Source: Apostichopus japonicus
Lineage: Eukaryota > Echinodermata > Holothuroidea > Aspidochirotida > Stichopodidae
DNA: 64,000 bases
Direction: 5' to 3'
Assembly (NCBI RefSeq): GCF_037975245.1
Contig: NC_092569.1
Location: forward strand, 12,398,501-12,462,500
The notes beneath the pieces are model-generated. The model ran no database searches. It was not told where the DNA came from and saw nothing but the letters and a program-made list of their open reading frames with translations. A program made the position numbers and the translations under genes. This document shows positions 1 through 12,300 of the stretch, one piece after another. Within the stretch, counting starts at the first letter, position 1; every line of letters starts with the position of its first letter.

Positions 1-231
1 ATTATATCATTGGGTAATATGCTCACACCTATCTTGCACAAGTTCAACAATACGCCATTCTAAAAGTTATCTAATCTGTCTTTCTCGGGTTTAGATTAAT
101 GTCGCTCTTTGCCAAAAACGGTTTCTAGAGTTTAAAAATGATAATTTATACTTTTTACATTACATTGGAACATAAAGAATTCATTGATCATTTACTTACG
201 GATGAAATTTATGTCTCTGAATAACCACCAA

Positions 232-3200
232 TTAAATGTCTCTTACGTTGAAGCATTCGGGTCCACGTTTTCTACAGCCACATTGGCCAATGCAAGGAAT
301 ACGTGCCTTTCTGCACTTGCACTGCATGGTATTACATGCTGTTGTACATCCGCAAGAAATCAGTTCCACACAGACGTCGGGAATGGGATCCAGAGTCATC
401 AGAATGGGTCGCAATCCTGTATCTCCTCGCTTCCAACCCATATCAGCTGGATCTGGTAGATCAGGTGTTGGGCAGTGAGCTTCTTTCCATACCATGGTTT
501 GAAAGTGTACACGCTGGATATGATAATGTAGCGAATTACTGGTCGGAGGCAAAGACTGTTTTTTGGCCTTCTCAAACATGATTCGACGTGCAGAATCTAC
601 CGAAGCTGTGTCAACACCATACATGAGGGATACAAACTTTTCTGTGGATGATATCTTATCTGCATTTAACAAGCCTTCACCAAGACTACTCAGTAGTTCA
701 AAATGGGTAGCAAACACTCTCCATGCTGTTTTCTTTGTGTGACCAAAGAAGTAAGAAGTTGTGTCGCACCCTGTTAGTGCGTGGAATGGAAGTAAGGCAT
801 TTTCAGAACCAGTCGGCAATTTTTGACGAACGGCATCAACAGGAATGTACTTCCTTTTCTTCTTCGTTCCAGCCATCATCCATAAGTGGTTGCACTGGAC
901 ACGGTGAAAATGTGCAACCAAGAGCAGAAGGACATCGGTGTCTTGTGCTGAAACCACAACTGTGTCAAAAGGGATGTTGACTGCGAGCAGGACAAGTCTA
1001 GTATCTGCTTCTTCGTGAGACGCTCTGAGAGGAATGATGTTAGTTGCTGTGTGAGAAGATTTTACCTCCTGTTCATTCTCAAATCCACCAGCTACAACTA
1101 CCTCCTTGTCGGGTGGAGCATTTTCTAAGAGTTGCTCGGAAAGAAACCTCGCAAGATCTGACTTGTTGTCTGGTGAGGATATGAAATTGGACCATGAGCT
1201 TGGGAGGGAGACATCTCTACCTTCAATTACGCGTCGTATTGGTCTTATGGTTTTAGAGCGCCTTTGTCGTGTCATAGATTTGATTGACTCTTCACGATAT
1301 CTATCAAATACCACATCTATTCTACAATAGTTAGAACCCGATTGATATATAGACTTTGTAAACTCATCTGCTAGGTCTCCAAACGTCTTAGCATTAGTTG
1401 GCTTGCCGACAGCAATTACTCTGACCTGCCCATCTATCACCAAGCAAGCAGTACTTTTGTTGAAATCAATATTTGCAGGGCATTCGACTTCCGCTGTTAT
1501 TACGTCGGCTAGGATTGCTTTGTTCCCTGTCCTAAGCGTACCATTAACATTGGCAAGGGCGAGTGGTACAGGCATCAGTTCATGCTTCAGAACAGTATCA
1601 AGATCCACTTTGCGCCCTCCTGCATATGCAATGATGAGACGTTGCAAGATGTTCCTGTCGGTTTTCAGGATCTTTGTTTTATCCTTGTCACTACCCGATA
1701 TCTTGACCTCGTACAGGGTTTCAAAAGTCGGTGCATTGTTTTTAGTGATAGGGTCATAAAGTGATTTATTGGGTGAGGACTTATTTAGATCTATCACAAG
1801 TCTGTCTTTGACAAATTCCTGCAGCTGCTGCTTGCCATAGGTCTGAGCATTTAACAACGAGTCTTGAATTTGTTCATCAGCCAGATCTTTCGTCACAATG
1901 CTTTGAAGAGCAGTTGGCTGGACAGTAGGATCAAAAACCTTGAATCGTTGAAATACAGACACGAGGGACTGCTCATCAGTGTTGTCTTTCTCCTGGCGGC
2001 TAGGCATTTCTTCATTTCGACAATGCCGGTCCGTGTGACTCATGTGATACATCCTTCTGGTTTCCAATGCAATATGTGAACGCAGATTGTAAGAAAGAGC
2101 CCAGCGAGTGAGTGCAGAACTTGTCTTGGTAATTCCAACTATTCCACCACCACGCTTTCCTGTTCCGTTCAACCATTCCTGCGCTTGATCAGGATCAACT
2201 TGATTGAATCGGCGATTTGATCCCTTCACAACAAAGTTTCCCCGCTGAAACTCAGTTAATACATCTGCTGGCAACTGCGACATCTCTGCAAGATACACGG
2301 GACCCCAACGCCCATAATTATAGTGGTCATACCTAAGAAAGTAGGGCAACATCTCACGGAAGGCAAACAGGTGCAGATCCCATACACCATCACGCTGGGC
2401 ACGTGTGAACATAAGGAGAGTCTCAACCATTTTTATGTATTTCCACCAGAAGTCAAAGTTGACATTCTCCTCTCGTCTCTTTTCTTCAAAATTTTCCATT
2501 ATTCTTCCGAATGACTTACTGTTGAGAATTCCTATCAGGTCTTGTGTATCAGCCTGTGAAATGTCACCATACATTTGCTTGTCAGTAGCGTCAATATGGT
2601 GTAGAATACTTGGCCCTAGCAAACGCCACAAAGCCTGAACTGTCAGTTTATGGGCCCTCGTGGCCTTGTTGTAGCTCTTACCATTCATTGCCTGTTGGGC
2701 AGTATTTTGTCCAAATATACCTGCCTCTATCCATACCTCTGCTAATCCTGAGCCCTCCATATGTGTTCCAATGACGTTGAGAAAGTTCATTGATATATGA
2801 AGCCCTCCTAGTCGTGGTATGAGGTTCTTATACTCTTCTGGGTGGGCCCATTTGAGCTCCATTAGCTTGCAGTATAAGGCTTGGTCAACAGTAAGAACTG
2901 TAAACTCCTGCCCTGCATGTGCGGAGACTTGGAAGCACCTACGAACAACTGTATTGAGAGTGTCATATTCATGAGCTGGAGCCTGGATTATAGGCATATA
3001 GCCGACTGAAGTCATTGGTTGAGACTGAGAGGAAATTTTTTCGTTGAAAACTGTCCAGCTGGAAGTAACTGTCCCTCTTTGCCGCAAAATGTTGAATGTC
3101 AGGTCGGTAGCAAATGCTTCTCTGGCACACTTTGTCGCACACTCTGACTGTTCTAGAACGATGTCTTGTTCGCAGCATTCCGGTAACACTGGCTCTGTCT

Positions 3201-4839
3201 TTTGAACAGGTTTACTAACGGGGATCAAGGTATCCATTGCATCTGGCACTTTTAACGTCTGGCTACTTGTGCTTGATCGTGTAATGTCGTTAAGGCGAAC
3301 ATCATTTGATGGCCCTAGCTGCCATACTGCCATCTGGGTGGCATGGAAAGTGTTTTTTCCATCTAGAGTCTCGTCGAGAATGTCGATATTATCGGCTGTG
3401 AAGTGCATAAATCTGTCTTGCATAATGTTTGGAGGCATAACAGCTCCAGTTTGTGGATCCATCGACTTCAGGGTACTTTCTGCCAATGCTGTATCTAATT
3501 GCAGAACTTGCTTATAGCTTATTGTGTGACCAGCCTTGTGAAATAAATCTACCAGAACTTTGGACCGTGTTGCCTGATGAAGTGTACTGGCTAGACCAAT
3601 GTGTTTTGGTGTCCACTTTTTGCCTCCACTTGCAACATACACAATATCTTGAGCTGTACTTAATATGCTTTGCTTCATTGTATTCTCTCTCTCTCCTTCG
3701 CCTATGTTTTCATTTTCAAGCTGAGTGGTACCATTGAATACAAGATTCAAAAACAGATAGAGGCTATCTGGGATACATTCCAGAGAATCTTCTTCACTGA
3801 CTGAAAAACCTTTGTGGCCTTCTTTTGCCATCAAATCACCACGAATCTTCAGAGCTACATGTACCAAAGATATAAAAGTGTCGTCTTCAGGCACATACGG
3901 TGGTATCGTTAGCAGATCGTCATCCTTGGCTTCTGCGGTTGATTGGCAGATATACATTACAGAACCAGTATACTTTATTGGGAGTAAAACGGTTCGTGTT
4001 TCTGAATGAGGTCCCTCTGAAACTACAAAGGTTATGACATCCTCAACTTTCGACCGCAATTTGGTAGTGAAATTAGCTCGGCGACTAATAAATGACTTCG
4101 GTATCGGTATATTTGACTCCTCTGCGATTGTCATGTACCGATTCCACACATCATCTAGGCAAAGAACGTGGCCTTTCTCTGCTGCATATCTTAGTTCTGT
4201 ACAGAGCCACTCCATTGGCACATCAGAGAATTCAGTTCCAGCGGAAGAACGAGTTTTTGCTACGGATCGTCGGAAATATCCCAAGCATTCCAGATGATAT
4301 TGCCCTTGTGCAGCTATTAGATCATTTATACCAGAAAGGTGAATGCCCATTGTTTGATGAAACTTAGCATCTGTTAATATGCTCTCACTTAATTCAAGCG
4401 ACATAATAGATCTAAGTCTCTGTTGAGTAAACTTCTGACAAAACATGCAAAGTTTCCAGTTAATTGGAGCTACACTACTTCGGCGTTTTGAGGACCAGGT
4501 TTGCGAAGGGGTGCTGCTGGAGGCTTCATCATCTGCAGATTTGCTTGAGCTACATATTGGTTCCAATCTCTTCAGTTTGGTACTGTCTGTATATGGACGG
4601 TAACATTTCATGTGCCATGTTAAAGCTGGTATTGGTTCAGAGTTCAAAAGTCCTGTAAGGCGGTCAGTTACTTCCCGGAAGTTATCATTCTTTGATTTTC
4701 TTCTAGTTGCAGTTGCTTTGGTTAAAGTGTTCATTCCTTGTGTACCGGGTTTGCTAAGTTTACCGCCTCTTTCTTGGCAAAGTATGCATAGCGTGGTGTC
4801 TACAGAAGATGGTCTCTTCAAGCAAATTACCGGATCCAT
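232..4839 (-). CDS. FEN/PIN-like, CXC-tailed multi-copy invertebrate protein (uncharacterised family)
   Basis: A single open frame of 1,535 codons from the ATG at 4839. The frame stays open upstream to 4890 only through what looks like a 3' splice site (pyrimidine tract then CAG at about 4872-4886), so the first ATG inside the exon was chosen. Seen: two CxxC...HxxC modules (C18, C21, H76, C79 and C131, C134, H182, C185) suggesting zinc binding; near the C-terminus HEEADTR (about 1275), SAQDTDVLLLL (about 1297) and ALTGCDTTS (about 1354), spaced like the acidic metal-binding motifs of FEN/XPG-type PIN nucleases; then a GW...L.P segment and a CXC cysteine cluster (about 1490-1530). From memory, this motif order recurs in many uncharacterised, multi-copy proteins of corals, molluscs and echinoderms. 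Function is unknown; nuclease activity is inference. The stop at 232 overlaps a splice-donor-like GTAAGAG, so this may be one large exon. Confidence 0.7.
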   Translation of the reverse strand: MDPVICLKRPSSVDTTLCILCQERGGKLSKPGTQGMNTLTKATATRRKSKNDNFREVTDRLTGLLNSEPIPALTWHMKCYRPYTDSTKLKRLEPICSSSKSADDEASSSTPSQTWSSKRRSSVAPINWKLCMFCQKFTQQRLRSIMSLELSESILTDAKFHQTMGIHLSGINDLIAAQGQYHLECLGYFRRSVAKTRSSAGTEFSDVPMEWLCTELRYAAEKGHVLCLDDVWNRYMTIAEESNIPIPKSFISRRANFTTKLRSKVEDVITFVVSEGPHSETRTVLLPIKYTGSVMYICQSTAEAKDDDLLTIPPYVPEDDTFISLVHVALKIRGDLMAKEGHKGFSVSEEDSLECIPDSLYLFLNLVFNGTTQLENENIGEGERENTMKQSILSTAQDIVYVASGGKKWTPKHIGLASTLHQATRSKVLVDLFHKAGHTISYKQVLQLDTALAESTLKSMDPQTGAVMPPNIMQDRFMHFTADNIDILDETLDGKNTFHATQMAVWQLGPSNDVRLNDITRSSTSSQTLKVPDAMDTLIPVSKPVQKTEPVLPECCEQDIVLEQSECATKCAREAFATDLTFNILRQRGTVTSSWTVFNEKISSQSQPMTSVGYMPIIQAPAHEYDTLNTVVRRCFQVSAHAGQEFTVLTVDQALYCKLMELKWAHPEEYKNLIPRLGGLHISMNFLNVIGTHMEGSGLAEVWIEAGIFGQNTAQQAMNGKSYNKATRAHKLTVQALWRLLGPSILHHIDATDKQMYGDISQADTQDLIGILNSKSFGRIMENFEEKRREENVNFDFWWKYIKMVETLLMFTRAQRDGVWDLHLFAFREMLPYFLRYDHYNYGRWGPVYLAEMSQLPADVLTEFQRGNFVVKGSNRRFNQVDPDQAQEWLNGTGKRGGGIVGITKTSSALTRWALSYNLRSHIALETRRMYHMSHTDRHCRNEEMPSRQEKDNTDEQSLVSVFQRFKVFDPTVQPTALQSIVTKDLADEQIQDSLLNAQTYGKQQLQEFVKDRLVIDLNKSSPNKSLYDPITKNNAPTFETLYEVKISGSDKDKTKILKTDRNILQRLIIAYAGGRKVDLDTVLKHELMPVPLALANVNGTLRTGNKAILADVITAEVECPANIDFNKSTACLVIDGQVRVIAVGKPTNAKTFGDLADEFTKSIYQSGSNYCRIDVVFDRYREESIKSMTRQRRSKTIRPIRRVIEGRDVSLPSSWSNFISSPDNKSDLARFLSEQLLENAPPDKEVVVAGGFENEQEVKSSHTATNIIPLRASHEEADTRLVLLAVNIPFDTVVVSAQDTDVLLLLVAHFHRVQCNHLWMMAGTKKKRKYIPVDAVRQKLPTGSENALLPFHALTGCDTTSYFFGHTKKTAWRVFATHFELLSSLGEGLLNADKISSTEKFVSLMYGVDTASVDSARRIMFEKAKKQSLPPTSNSLHYHIQRVHFQTMVWKEAHCPTPDLPDPADMGWKRGDTGLRPILMTLDPIPDVCVELISCGCTTACNTMQCKCRKARIPCIGQCGCRKRGPECFNVRDI

Positions 4840-4871
4840 TCTCAACTCAACACGTTTTAAAGTCTTGTAAT

Positions 4872-6005
4872 CTGAAAAGTGATGAAACAATCAAATATTG
4901 TGACACCCTGTGGTCCGAAAGTTATTTAGTGCATTTAATGAAACTACTTTTTTACTCTAAAACTAGATATTTTTGTCACTGATGGCAACCTATATCAATG
5001 GAACGGGCATTTAGTCAGGATTCCAGAAATATTATGTTTGAGCCATGATATTCTTCAAAATAGTCGTAAATCACGTTTGAACAGTCGTGAATCACGATCA
5101 AAGCATTGGCCTATTAACCTCACACAATAACTGACTAAGCCTACATAAAGCTAGGCCTAGACCAGGCTTATTAACTTCATTGGCCTATTAACTTCACACA
5201 CTAGGCTAGGCTAAACTAAACTAGGCTTTAGGCCTACCTACCAGACATTCATCCCGAAACACCAAGAAATTGGCTTAATAGCTTGAGATAATTACCCTAG
5301 TATTATTCCTTGCATTCATACTGACCTTTTCAGTCTTTTTCTGACTGTTTGTACGTGTATTTGAGCTGTTTTCACTGGAAAACTAATTACGAATCCACCG
5401 TGCGGTCATTCCGTGATTGCGCAATGTAGTAAAATGCCCCAGACTGGCCATATACCCATTCCTTGGAAAATCTGCTGTAAAATCTTCTAGAATTGGCCTA
5501 TGCTTAACTGGCTACAGATTAAAAAGCTCTACCGTTTCAGACTTTTTTTTTGGGGGGGGGGGGAGGGGTACTGGGTTACGGAGCTAGAATGTTGTTGAAA
5601 TTAATCGCTTGTTTTGTTGGATCATCCGACATTAGGATTCAAAGGGTTTTAAATCTTCAGTTATGCATCAAAACGGTGGCTATTCTGAATTTATGCAAAT
5701 TAAGGGTCAACTTATGACCCGATGATACAACTATTATTATAATTGCATTCTTTGACCTTACAAACAAGGGTATTGACGCAAGAACAAAGTCTTTACGTCC
5801 TTTAAATCTTGTGTTATGCACAAAATTCATCAAAATGTCGGCCATTTTGAATTTATGCAAATTAGGCATGCTTCTTTTCAAAATTCAGCTTGGGGACCAG
5901 ACTTTCTGTAATCAGCATAAAATTTCACTTAAGAAGAACCATTTCAATTGCTTGTACTCAAAAATGCCTTCGACAAGTTTCTTTATGAGAAATGGAACCA
6001 GTCTA
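4872..6005. other. Non-coding upstream region of the CXC gene
   Basis: No protein gene is visible. On the minus strand a donor-like AAAAG/GTCAGTATG near 5325 and the acceptor-like site near 4872 could bound an intron of a 5' untranslated exon at roughly 5326-5420; this is inference. Also present are a T9G12 run near 5544-5565 and GGCCTAGGC-type words common in echinoderm DNA (5140-5235). Confidence 0.35.
5645..5864. repeat. Two diverged direct repeats with an ATGCAAAT core
   Basis: About 60 bp at 5645-5703 recurs in altered form at 5801-5864. Both share TTTAAATCTT, TTATGCA, a variable middle, then GAATTTATGCAAATTA. The ATGCAAAT octamer is present in each. No coding potential. Confidence 0.5.
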
Positions 6006-6929
6006 ATGTTTCATCTGCGGGCTGAGGGGGAGGGGGACAAAGATGTTCAATGGGTGGGGGAGGCAAGTTTTGCGCGCTACAAGTTTGGTCATTTTAGGTA
6101 CTCTTGCAGTATGCCCCATTCCCAAACACTTGAAGCCATGGTAACGGTACCGTTAGGAATGTTTCTTTACCCAAATTGAACAGTTTATTCCTGAGTTCCA
6201 TCAGCTAAATTGTTGAAGACATAGTGCAAATAAAATATGAACTTGGTATATTGTAGAGAAGTCAAGCGCGTAGCCATGATTTGGTGGGACTCGGTGAAGC
6301 GGATTCAATTTATTGACCTGTCAACGAATACGCTTTGCGCTATCTGCGTGGGGTCCAGGGGCCGCCATAGGCGAGAGGTCAATGGAAGCTATACGATATG
6401 TTGAACTTTAGAGGCTTCAGAGCTTTCAAAAGTTATTCAATCGGCCGAGATTTTAGCATATAAATTTATTGATTTGTTGGGTAGAAATGATTCATGTACA
6501 GGTTAACTCACTCAAACTAGATGCTCATTCTGGGTTGCCTATAGTCAAATCCGTGGCACTGTGGCAGTTGCCAGTAATACAAACCAAACGGGCTCGTAGA
6601 GATAACATAAAGCATAATGATATGATAATACTTAACTTGAGACGCAATTGGCTGGTATTAGTTTGAGAATCCCCGTCAATTACGGATTAACGCCAACCGC
6701 GATCTGCAGGTTTAACTGAGCCTTTAAATGAATTTTGAAATTATTCGTCCAATATTTTTGTATTGCCCACCAATGTCATTTTTGGGCAAGTGGGTTACTG
6801 ATACTCAATGAGCTGCCGCTTCAGTTCCTGAGCCAATTGGGAACGTCTCCACAATGACAGAACCCAGGTCCTCCCAAGTACCCACCACCACTCCCGCTCA
6901 GCTCGTATACACAACCGATAGCCGTATGT

Positions 6930-7038
6930 GTTTTTTGTTTTATTTGTCTTTGTAACCGAGGGCCTCGGGGAAGATATATAGCTCTGGCTTACCGAATCAC
7001 CCTCAATACAATAAAGTTTAAATAAAATAAATAAAACA
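6930..7038 (+). repeat. Retroposon-like 3' tail (copy A)
   Basis: A segment ending in AATAAAGTTTAAATAAAATAAATAAA resembles the A-rich 3' end of a LINE or SINE; the equivalent lies at about 50170-50268 in copy B, so it predates the duplication. No flanking target duplication was identified. Confidence 0.3.
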
Positions 7039-7120
7039 GTTATTGTGGCAGATGTGCATGTCTGGCCTATACCAGCTACACGTCATCTAGCACATTGCCC
7101 TGGTATATCAGTTACGGATA

Positions 7121-7433
7121 TGGTAGGCCATACGGGAAATAATTGCTTATTTACTATTGTTTTCAATAACAGTGCGTATTACACTATAGCGCAACTAAAG
7201 TTGCAGTTCCAACTAAGCAAAGATGGTCTATTTCATGCCGGTATTAATTATATTTCATGCCGGTATGAATTATATTTAATGACGGTATTGATTCTATTTA
7301 ATAATGGCGTTTGAAGCTGCATATGAAGCTGATAGATTGAGAATTAATGCCGGTATTAAATAGAATGAATACCGGTAATAATATTAATTCCTGCGGACCT
7401 TAAATCAGCAATTATTTCCCGTATGGCCTACCA
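7121..7433. mobile_element. MITE with about 26-bp terminal inverted repeats and TA flanks (copy A)
   Basis: The left end TGGTAGGCCATACGGGAAAT at 7121 runs to 7146; its reverse complement closes the element at 7408-7433. TA flanks both sides (7119-7120 and 7434-7435), fitting a TA target duplication as in Tc1/mariner-like elements. The interior holds repeated GCCGGTATTAAT-type words in both orientations, so it can fold back further. Non-coding. The same element sits at 50351-50661. Confidence 0.7.
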
Positions 7434-7916
7434 TATGGCCTGTATGGCCCACCGGAAGTTCTACGGCCATTCCTAGAAGTGGTCAGTCTACCCTCATCCC
7501 TACCTCAATCCCTAAATCTACGGCTGCATCCATCATTATCAATAGCCCATCTATAGACTCATTAATACAAACGAGTCATCAATCAAGAGAAAGAATTACA
7601 GCGTGATTGACACCAGTCCTCTTATGAAAAGGGATATGAAGAAAGAAACTCAAGCAGAATATGGTTTCCTTGAAAGTTATTATTGAAATAACTAACAGCA
7701 AGAAGTACAGAATATGCGAGAAGAGTTAAAATAGAAAGTTAGAAACCAAAACCGGAGTAAATGAACAGAAAAGACTTAACAGAAACAGAAGCTAGCTGGA
7801 GTATCTTTGTTCTTTGAGCTCGTCATGTCAGCTATACAGCTATCCAGCTGTACATGTATAAGTTCTACAGCATATAGCATATATATGCTACACAGCTATA
7901 CTTATATATCAGCTAT

Positions 7917-7918
7917 AC

Positions 7919-7966
<48 letters not shown>
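7917..7966. repeat. (TA)n microsatellite with CAGCTATA words
   Basis: Alternating TA tract inside a stretch of TCAGCTATACA repeats (about 7826-7980); shorter in copy B (about 51164-51188). Confidence 0.85.
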
Positions 7967-7969
<3 letters not shown>

Positions 7970-8432
7970 CTATACAGCAACCATACACAGAACTACAACA
8001 GAACACATGTGTGAATATCAAGTAACACAACGATTCTTCACCAGACGACATTGAATGCTAACAGCAAGTCGATACATGTTATTGGCTTGTTTGTGACATA
8101 CACCTGGTCAGTTTATTTACGTATGTCAGATGACTATGAACAGTTAGTAGAGTGGACTGATTCCTTTGCATGTGATACTCTCCAGGAGCGCACCAAACAA
8201 GTCGGTACAAAAAGGCCAGAAATCATCAAAAGGAACAATTCTGACAATTCTCCACACAAAAGACTTGTGCAGAACTTTGAGTCAAATGCGAAGAATCCAG
8301 CTAAATAGACATTAACTAGGTACAATAGAAAGTCATCAAAACAAACAAGTGGCAGTTAGAATCCTAAAAAAGGAAAATGATGATGATTCTTTTTTAGAAA
8401 TCAACAGCTGTTGAAAAACGGTGACTAAATTA

Positions 8433-8570
8433 TGTCTCGTATTTGGAGAATCCCATGACGAAGATTGGTTCATGTGTGAACGCCGCAAGGAATGGGCTCA
8501 TGAAGAATGTGTAGACATTACTGATCCACAATTGTGTTATTGCAACAATTGCTTTGACTTTGGTAACTGA
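8433..8570 (+). pseudogene. PHD-type zinc-finger tail of a transposase-like protein, remnant (copy A)
   Basis: Forty-five codons then TGA, with the pattern C...HDEDWFMC..R..WAHEEC......CYCNNC. This fits the second half of a PHD finger such as closes some DDE transposases and other mobile-element proteins. One expected Cys (in C-x2-C before WAHEEC) is Arg, and nothing upstream continues the frame, so it is a fragment. The same protein is predicted from copy B (51653-51790), so it was already broken before the duplication. Parent family not identified. Confidence 0.5.
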
Positions 8571-9332
8571 AAGTTGGAGAAGAGCATGAGGTGGAAATTT
8601 GTCCTGTGTCTTAATAGAGAATCACTGGTTATGATAACGTACCCACAATGCGCTTAATAGATCAGGCATGTGCACATAGGCCTATCATTTCGAACGCTAC
8701 TGTAGGTCACTCTTATTTGCCTATAGTTGCTTGATTTATTGTTGTTCGAGATATTTTCACGTTATCTTTTGCATGCTTCATAAGTTATTCCCCACAAATG
8801 GAATGTTTCTGTTAGCCAACATTGAGGTGCCAATCTGTGAGGCTTAAACCTAATTTGGTATTTAAGATAACAGGGTCAGTAGCCTATCACGCAAACTGTA
8901 CTATCCATCATAGTATAGGTTAATCCTTTAATTTTTGATAATCAGCCTGCAAGTTTTGTTGGTGGTGTCGGCACGTGGGAAAGGGGGCTAGGCGCATGTC
9001 CAAAAAGAAGTTTTACCCCGGACTTTTACTTATTATTTTGTAATAGGCTAACTTTCGCCTACAACTATGTTTAATGATCGTTCACGTCATACTGTCGCAG
9101 ATGTTCGTCAAAAATTTATGAGTGACGTCACGAATCTTGATGTCAGAGAAAGGTATTGTGCGTCTCAGGAAATATCTAAAACCATACAGCTTACGTGACG
9201 GCTCCGCCCCTTTAAAAACCTTAAATCATTCAAAGGTACATTGTCTAAAAGATATATAACACCTAATGTGTGTTGTTTCTAATGGCAACATCATAACATA
9301 TACCTCTTTCACGATTTGTGTTTAGTTTATAA

Positions 9333-12300
9333 TTATGTTTTGTTATTAAGTTGCGGTTTGTTCAGTTTTGTTGCATCGTCAGGTGTAACGCCTATGTCAA
9401 GACATTTCTTCACTTCCAACCAATATTTCTCAGTTGCTGGGTTCTTGAACCCATTTGGTCCGCCGTTGTGTATCCGCGCAAAATCCTCACAGGTAGGATT
9501 ATGCTCTAGACGGGCAAATGTTGCGTACCGTGCCATATAACCCTGTACAGCCCGTTCACTGCAGTCAAAGGTCGCTGAACAATTCTGCCAATCTGTGGAT
9601 GGAAATAGCAACTTAAAATTGTTTATTGTACAATTTGTTAATATTTAAGTAAACTATTGATTATTAAAACAACATACAGACATATATCGCCCGGTGTAAT
9701 TTTTGGATACTTATCTGAAGCACAAGTAAGCCAAATTGTCGGTATAGTTACAGAGGGAGGGGTGGGTAGGTGGGGGTGAGATACCCGAAAGAACAACCGG
9801 AGGTTCTAAGCGTTTCAAGTATTCGCAGATGACTCGGACTTCACAGTACACACTACAGCGTGTATATGTACTAGATGTATTGTTGAATTGAGTGAGTTGC
9901 GTGCTTTTGTGATTTACTAACAGTTACTATACCATTGCTCCGACCGTGTTCTACTTTATATAAATATTGTTGCATGCTTATTCATGAAAATGAATGTAAT
10001 AAATCATCCTCTTCCCTAGCTCTACACCCTACATTAAGTCATATCATTGATATCGTGGCAAATCGTAAATACTATGATGTGAAAATAATCATCATTTCGC
10101 ACGAAGTCAACGACCAACATCGCCATTCACTATATATCACGATTATTGTGAAGATCACGCGTCATAAGCATGATCAACGAGTGATGTAATGGAAATCATT
10201 TCCACGATAACGAATAACAGCATCAAATGCATTTGTTAACCAGTTATGAAGCAGCAAGTTTACAGTCAACCAATCATGATCATTGGCAACAATGATGGTT
10301 TACGGCAAAGATCAACTTCACATCCACAAGTATTATCAATATCATCCTTTTGATCACGCGTCACAGGCATGATGTTAATAGGCCCTATTTTGCCCTATAT
10401 TTCATGATTATTACCATGATCTATAACATCACAAGTTTGGTGGCCGAAACCACAGGTATTATTAGTATATCCAAACAAATTGGTGGCGACATATATGACA
10501 AGCATGATAGTAAATTATGAAACCCGAATCATTGTCAACAATATCAAATATCATTACGACATGTATCGTTATATTAAATGTGAAATTGTCGTGATCACGC
10601 GTCACATACATGACTAGATCATGAGCGACCATACGATAAACAATATTTGATACAACCGGCTACAGTTACGACCATGCATAACCTATCATACAAACATGTA
10701 ATGCACATGTGCAGAAGGGTTTCGATACGTACCTCCATCCAGACTTCCTCCCTTCAGCCTAGCATCCTCCCAGTAGCCTAGTTTCATTTGGTAAGGACCA
10801 CATGACAAGGATCCTACATCCATATGACACAGTGGGGAAGGTATTTTGCAAGTGGACTCCACAAAACAGATGCAATTTAGGCAATCAGGAGGAACTTGTC
10901 CAGACGCTACAGAATGTAAGACAAATCAGTTATATTCGTTAAATCAAGGTTAATACTTTCAACTTACAACTGAAATATACTAAAGGGCACTCCATTTTAT
11001 ATTGCAGGTGTGTTTCTCCTCTAAACACGTCGATCCCGATCTAAAATGTCTAAGAATAAAAAGGCTAAGCGATACCTTCTACTATTCTGATGCCTTCATT
11101 CAATGATCTCTACTTGACCTCTGCTGGATCCTGTCTGTTACTATCGACTTTAAGAACGAGCCGATGGAATACACTCATAAAGTGTTATGTAACAGGTGAG
11201 GTATTTTTCGAGTTTTTTTCACACTCGTATCTATGAGTATGTCTAACCTTGGCTCCTAGGAGCAAGACAGCGTACCAGGTCATGTTCCCGTGGTCCTCTG
11301 CACGGGAAAATTGTGACATAAATGCTGGCTCGGTTGAGCAGACGATATGCCTTTCTAATGAGGATGGGGTCTCGACTTCCGCAATGCTAGTTTCCCCTGA
11401 GAGAGGTAACACTGCTTAGGGTTACATCTACTCACAGTCTACAATGTCCATCTTGGCGTCTGTGGAAATTTAGCAGGCCCTCTCACCTTCATACTTCACC
11501 ATTTGAAAATAAAATGGCCTATGCCCAATGAGCTATCCAAACACATCACCTGTCAATGACTGTTATTGCCTGGCCATGTTGTTGCCATTCTAAATAGGGT
11601 GCGTAGGGAGGCTATTATGAAAAATATGGGCGACAGAGATTCATTTAATTGGCTGCCAAGGGTGCTACAACTGCCACTGGTCTCTTGAGTGAGGATCTGA
11701 GGGAGCTATTCATGAAAAGAACACAGGATGCTAGAGCATTGTTAGGTGCGTCAAATATTGCTTCAGAGTTAAAATCTGTCTTTACATCCTCATCAACTTA
11801 AAACATGGGGAAAGATTAAAAGGAAGCTTGCGGGCAACTCGAGTGCAACTTTGGTGCTGACAGACAAAGAAATTCTGGCCGAATCATTTTTTGGGGCAAC
11901 CGCTCCCAAGGCTTCTAGCTTCTTCCGCTGAAGAGGCGTCGTCCAAAGCAGCAGCAGAAGCTTTAAGAACCAGAACAAAGCATCAGCGTTTAGTGGTAAG
12001 TTCTTTTCAGTGTCGTTTAGGGACAACTTTTGTTCAAAGGCTTGGCAAGAACTTACAAGCGATACTTGGGTTCTCCAGGTTGTTAACTTTCTTCCACCTT
12101 ACGAACATTCATATCCCAATTTTATAGTCAGTAAAGAGAAAGCCAAAGTCCATATGCAGAGATTCAAGCTCTCATCCTAAGGAAGGCAGTAGAGTTGGTT
12201 CCCCAAACGAACTCACACAGATAATTTCTAAGCACACTGTTTGTGGTTCCCAAGATTCCATTTGTCGAAGAGGACAGAGCCTTCCTTCGGTTTCTTTGGA

